A DNA stretch of 43,618 nucleotides from Proteobacteria bacterium UBA2383 (GTDB lineage: Bacteria > Pseudomonadota > Gammaproteobacteria > Competibacterales > Competibacteraceae), in NCBI GenBank assembly GCA_002343485.1, contig DDST01000140.1, forward strand, positions 1 through 43,618, read 5' to 3'. Of this stretch, positions 40,269 through 43,618 are shown in pieces (positions within the stretch are counted from its first letter, which is position 1; each line of letters begins with the position of its first letter). The translations under genes and the position numbers were made by a program. Under the pieces are notes generated by a model, which was not told the DNA's origin, searched no databases, and saw nothing but the letters and a program-made list of their open reading frames with translations.

Positions 40269-40679
40269 TTAACGCCGTTGCCATTCACGCAATAGCTGCT
40301 TCTCTCCCTCACGCAATTTACTGGCGTGAATGGTGGATAGCGAACCATCGTCCTCCTTGAGTTCCTTGGCGGCAACATGGGGTGGCGGGTGAGCGCCATA
40401 TTGAACGTTGCCTTCAGCATCAGTCCAGGTATAGATGCGGTCGCTGGGCTGCACGGAAATTCGGGTAGCCTCCTGTCCTTCAGGCGGACGGTTACCGTAA
40501 TGAACCTGCCCAGCGGCGTCTTTCCAAGTAAAGGCTTCATCGCCAGCGAGTACCAACCCGCCCGGCACCATCACCAGCAGTAAACACAGCAATTTTGACC
40601 ACCATCCCCTAGCAGGGTGGCTGTCTTGTGATCGTGGAAACGGCTTCTTCAGCTTGGGTAAAGCGTTTCGGTTATTCAT
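40269..40679 (-). CDS. DUF4124 domain-containing protein
   Basis: 136-residue envelope protein with a hydrophobic segment (LLCLLLVMVPGGLVLA) acting as signal peptide or anchor. It is followed by two short repeats with the pattern W-x-D-A-x-G-x-V-x-Y-G (FTWKDAAGQVHYGNRPP, YTWTDAEGNVQYGAHPP) typical of DUF4124. Function unknown. Converges with the small gene upstream; no terminator seen in the 41-bp gap. Confidence 0.8.
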   Translation of the reverse strand: MNNRNALPKLKKPFPRSQDSHPARGWWSKLLCLLLVMVPGGLVLAGDEAFTWKDAAGQVHYGNRPPEGQEATRISVQPSDRIYTWTDAEGNVQYGAHPPPHVAAKELKEDDGSLSTIHASKLREGEKQLLREWQRR

Positions 40680-40802
40680 GACGCGGTTACCTGACTAATG
40701 CCCTGCTATGGATATAGTTAAGCCTAATTCCAGTATCTGCGCACTAAGTTTCGCATGGACCCTATTCAGGCCTTCATGGCCATTTTCTGATTTCAATAGC
40801 CG

Positions 40803-40829
40803 TAAAGATTTTTCCACCATAGCCGATAC
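40803..40829 (+). promoter_or_regulatory. Sigma-28 (FliA)-type promoter
   Basis: TAAAGATT (40803-40810), 11-bp spacer, GCCGATAC (40822-40829). This matches the flagellar sigma-28 consensus TAAAGTTT-N11-GCCGATAA at 14 of 16 positions with exact spacing. Transcription would start about 70 bp upstream of the ATG at 40905. Confidence 0.85.
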
Positions 40830-40904
40830 CCTAACTAGATTGTGCTTACCGTTGCCCGTCCTGCGATCGCCCTGCTGGCGGGAGCCGCTTAAGAGGTATC
40901 CGCC

Positions 40905-41987
40905 ATGAAAATAGAAAGTTCGAACATTCAATTAGCCAGCCAGCATGTGGCTGTCACCCAGCGCGAAACCAGAGAATCGCTGCGGATGTGGGTTGGCGAT
41001 CGCCGGCCGGATTTCGAAGATAGGGACCGGCTAATTTCACCAGGGCAAGTGCGGCCGGATGCCGTGCATCTTTCCCAGGCAGCCCGTGAAGCCCAGCCCA
41101 GCAAGGAGCTAGCACCGGACGATGCCGGGTTGCTGCCGGAAGATGAACTCAAACTGGGGGTTTTGCTGCGCATGATCGAAGCGCTGACGGGCAAGAAAAT
41201 CAAGTTGGTTTCCCCTAAGGAATTACGTGAGGCAATGGGCAAAATTCAGGAGCAGATCCAGGAAACCGCCCCGTCTTTACAGAAGGCGCAACCGCAGCCG
41301 CAAGCCTCGGAACGGGCGGGCTTCGGCATTGAGTATGACTACTATGAGCGTCATTACGAAGCTGAGAAGACTACGTTTTCCGCAGATGGAATCATCAAGA
41401 CTCAGGACGGCAAGGAGATCGCTTTTGCTGTCGATCTAAGCATGAGCCGGCAATTCCTCCAGGAGCAAAGTGTCAGTCTACGTGCCGGCGATGCAAAGCT
41501 TAAAGATCCGCTGGTGCTTAATTTTGGTGGTAATGCAGCGGAACTAACGACCCAGCGTTTCAATTTTGATATCGATTCCGATGGCCGGCAGGATCAAATT
41601 GCCTTTGTTGGTCCTAACAGCGGTTTTCTCGCATTGGATCGCAATAACGATGGGATTATCAATGATGGCCGGGAGCTGTTCGGACCCGCTACGGGACAAG
41701 GTTTTTCTGAACTTGCTCAATATGATGAGGATGGCAATCAGTGGATCGACGAGAACGATTCCATCTACCAGAATCTGCGTATCTGGTCGAAGGACGCTGA
41801 AGGGCATGATCAGCTGGTTGGACTCGGTCAGCGCGGGGTCGGTGCTATTTACTTGGGCCATGTCACTACGCCGTTCGCGCTCAAGGATGATCAAAATGCT
41901 CTGTTGGGCCAGATTCGTGAATCTGGCGTTTTTCTTCATGAAAATGGCGTGGCGGGAACTATTCAACAAATCGATCTCCGTGTCTGA
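40905..41987 (+). CDS. Calcium-loop (EF-hand-like) protein behind a sigma-28 promoter
   Basis: 360-residue protein without signal peptide. The N-terminal region (MKIESSNIQLASQHVAV) is polar and helix-rich; there is a central Gln-rich segment (QKAQPQPQASE). The C-terminal half has acidic loops of dockerin/EF-hand type: DIDSDGRQD, LDRNNDGIINDGRELFG and DEDGNQWIDENDS. Similar proteins in flagellated gammaproteobacteria are annotated only as hypothetical. The ATG follows an AGAGG ribosome-binding site (8 nt). The sigma-28 promoter places it in the motility or chemotaxis regulon, consistent with the chemoreceptor gene just downstream. Ca2+ binding is inferred from motifs. Confidence 0.75.
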   Translation: MKIESSNIQLASQHVAVTQRETRESLRMWVGDRRPDFEDRDRLISPGQVRPDAVHLSQAAREAQPSKELAPDDAGLLPEDELKLGVLLRMIEALTGKKIKLVSPKELREAMGKIQEQIQETAPSLQKAQPQPQASERAGFGIEYDYYERHYEAEKTTFSADGIIKTQDGKEIAFAVDLSMSRQFLQEQSVSLRAGDAKLKDPLVLNFGGNAAELTTQRFNFDIDSDGRQDQIAFVGPNSGFLALDRNNDGIINDGRELFGPATGQGFSELAQYDEDGNQWIDENDSIYQNLRIWSKDAEGHDQLVGLGQRGVGAIYLGHVTTPFALKDDQNALLGQIRESGVFLHENGVAGTIQQIDLRV

Positions 41988-42148
41988 GCGCCTGGTTACG
42001 CAAGTATTTTCTTCAAAATTTTCTCTTTTACTTTCTTGATTGGTACAGCTAGCCCAGAAAAGTTAATATTTAACTATACTCCCTTAAGAGAAGAGGCAAT
42101 GATCGTGAAAGACAGTGACCCTAAAGCTCGGAAACGGAGTTATAAATT

Positions 42149-43462
42149 ATGTTTAAAAACTTAAAGCTAAGAACCCAGCTAAATTTGGGGTTCGCGATCA
42201 GCTTTGTGCTGTTAGTCGTCGTAGCGGCGACAGCGGGGTGGGGTCTGCAGAGTGCCTTGGATGGTTTTACCGAATACCGCCGGTTGGCACGATCCTCCAA
42301 CCGGGTAGCTGATTTCCAGGATGACATGCTGAACGTGCGGCTGGCGGTCAAGAATTTCGTCATCAGTGGCGATGACAACGCGGTGCAAGCCTATCGTCAG
42401 CGCTTCAGTATGATGGAAACAGTGCTCAAGGAGCTCAAAGAAAATGTGCATCATCCGGAACGGGCCAAGCAAATAGCACTGATCGGAGAGCAGAAGCAGC
42501 AATACAACCAGGCTTTTGACCAGACAGTAGCCGCAAGGACACAGCAAAATGAACTGCTCTCACAATTGAGGATTTCGGGTGCTGAAGCACTCAACACGCT
42601 GATTAGCTTGAGCAGCCAGACCGGTATTGATCAAAACACAGTGGTGCTGGAACGCACCGGCGCATTGCTGGCCGAGTTCCTAAAAGCACGGATCGCCGTG
42701 CTGAACTACCTTCTCTCCCACCAGCCTGAGCATTTCGAGCAGGTCCGGGAAGCGATGGCCGACAAAGTCAACAAGGAAAAAGAGAGGCTGATCGAGAGTG
42801 CCCAAGGCGCCTATCAGAGCCAACTGGAGACGTTTACCAAAGCCCATGAAGCCTATGTTGCGCTGTTGCCAGCGCTGCGGGAAGCCATCGAAAAAGGCGA
42901 TGACCTGGTTAAAAACACCCTGGATCGGATCGGGCCGGAAATTGCCAAAGCTACTGAAGAAGTCAAGGCGTCATACCGGGCCGAACAAGAGGCGCTTGGC
43001 CCCGAAGTCCAGCGCACCACTACCCTGGCGGTGAATGTCGTGACCGGGCTATCGATCGCAGCCGTGATACTGGGTGTGATATTAGCCTGGCTCATGGCGC
43101 GGCTCATTCAGCGGCCCATCGGCGGCGAACCGGCTGACATGGCGGCGATGACCGGCCAGATTGCCTCGGGAGACTTAGCGGTTCACTTTACCGATACCGG
43201 CAAGGAAACCGGTATCTACGCTGCTATGCACGCTATGGTACGGCAACTGCGGGAGATGGTCAGCCAAGTCACGCAAGCCACCAATCAAGTCAGTTCCGCG
43301 GCAGCGGAAATTGCCCGGGGCAGCGCCGATCTCTCCCAGCGCACCGAAGAACAAGCCTCGGCCTTGGAAGAAACGGCCTCCTCGATGGAAGAACTGACCT
43401 CGACGGTGAAGCAAAGCGCTGACAACGCCGGACAAGCAGCAATTCCCGCTCTCTTTATTTAG
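42149..43462 (+). pseudogene. Methyl-accepting chemotaxis protein, truncated
   Basis: Chemoreceptor with TM1 (LGFAISFVLLVVVAATAGW), a long helical periplasmic domain, TM2 near residues 293-316, a HAMP segment (IQRPIGGEPADMAAMTG) and the beginning of the signalling domain (AEIARGSADLSQRTEEQASA, ASSMEELTSTVKQSADNAGQ). The frame then changes abruptly to AIPALFI and stops at residue 437. The kinase-control tip and the second methylation helix are missing. From the break (about 43436) the DNA is AT-rich and does not encode the missing part in any frame. It is probably interrupted by inserted or rearranged DNA. The ATG at 42149 follows GGAG by 9 nt. As it stands the protein is not expected to signal. 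Confidence 0.85.
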
Positions 43463-43618
43463 GCTTGCTTTTGAATAGAGTAATTAATGATTATAGAATA
43501 ACTTAAAAGAAAGACAAGACATTCTCTTAAGTGTTCAAGACACTTAATGACATTATATAATAAAGACACCTTGATAATCAGACTAAAGAAACGGAACATA
43601 CCTACAGACTCGCGAGAG
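43463..43618. other. AT-rich right edge
   Basis: The sequence after the broken chemoreceptor is markedly AT-rich, like the left edge, and unlike the rest of the window. No gene is recognised in 156 bases. It contains the hairpin TTAAGTGT/ACACTTAA at 43527-43547. Confidence 0.6.
43527..43547. repeat. Hairpin in AT-rich edge
   Basis: TTAAGTGT (43527-43534) pairs perfectly with ACACTTAA (43540-43547) around TCAAG. There is no T-run; its function is unknown. Confidence 0.55.

Noticed and set aside
42149..43462. Chemoreceptor truncation considered as a simple frameshift
   Set aside because: The AT-rich DNA after the break does not encode the missing signalling domain in any frame, so a single indel cannot explain it.

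Overview
The window reads as a piece of a Gram-negative gammaproteobacterial chromosome of moderately high GC. It encodes outer-membrane assembly (LptD, SurA), heptose and LPS genes, heterotetrameric GlyRS, type IV pilus minor pilins, PntAA/AB/B transhydrogenase and Smc-ScpAB condensin subunits. The gene neighbourhoods (lptD-surA-ksgA divergent from amgK-murU; glyQ-glyS-gmhB-plsC; scpA-scpB-rluB; fimT-pilV-pilW-pilX-pilY1-pilE) resemble Pseudomonas-like gammaproteobacteria rather than enterics. A Competibacter-like lineage is possible, but that is a low-confidence guess.

Layout. 1-335: AT-rich edge without a convincing gene. 336-6393: a two-domain methyltransferase, a SWIM zinc-finger protein, a YyaL/SPATA20-type thioredoxin-fold protein and an unknown protein. 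6467-10243 (-): one continuous reading frame joining topoisomerase III to a RecQ helicase. 10448-14641 (-): lptD, surA, ksgA. 14881-16577 (+): amgK-murU, the peptidoglycan-recycling bypass. 16564-21093 (-): glyQ, glyS, gmhB, plsC. 21314-28606 (-): the minor-pilin operon. 28843-30475 (-): an HNH endonuclease with a coiled-coil partner. 30933-33784 (+): pntAA-pntAB-pntB. 33847-35654 (-): a heptosyltransferase-family enzyme and a membrane-anchored alpha/beta hydrolase. 36026-38300 (+): scpA-scpB-rluB. 38269-39921 (-): a YciK-like SDR and a phytoene-synthase-fold protein without the usual aspartate motifs. 40048-43462: a small unknown protein, a DUF4124 protein, a calcium-loop protein behind a textbook sigma-28 promoter, and a chemoreceptor cut short where the DNA turns AT-rich.

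The strongest non-coding signal is a set of five perfect 14-bp parS palindromes (GTTTCACGTGAAAC) in three intergenic spacers between 10347 and 17970, with two degenerate copies. They mark this as a probable origin-proximal ParB-loading region. The same window carries scpA and scpB, whose Smc complex is loaded by ParB-parS in other bacteria. A second dispersed signal is a family of C-rich/G-rich imperfect palindromes, two copies of which have entered coding sequence (the leader of the last pilin and the tail of RluB).

Other notable points are the TopIII-RecQ fusion, a SurA that lacks the second parvulin domain, a tandem duplication over the pilX start, a domain insertion in PilY1, and the aspartate-less squalene/phytoene synthase homologue. 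No tRNA, rRNA, CRISPR array or complete insertion sequence was recognised.
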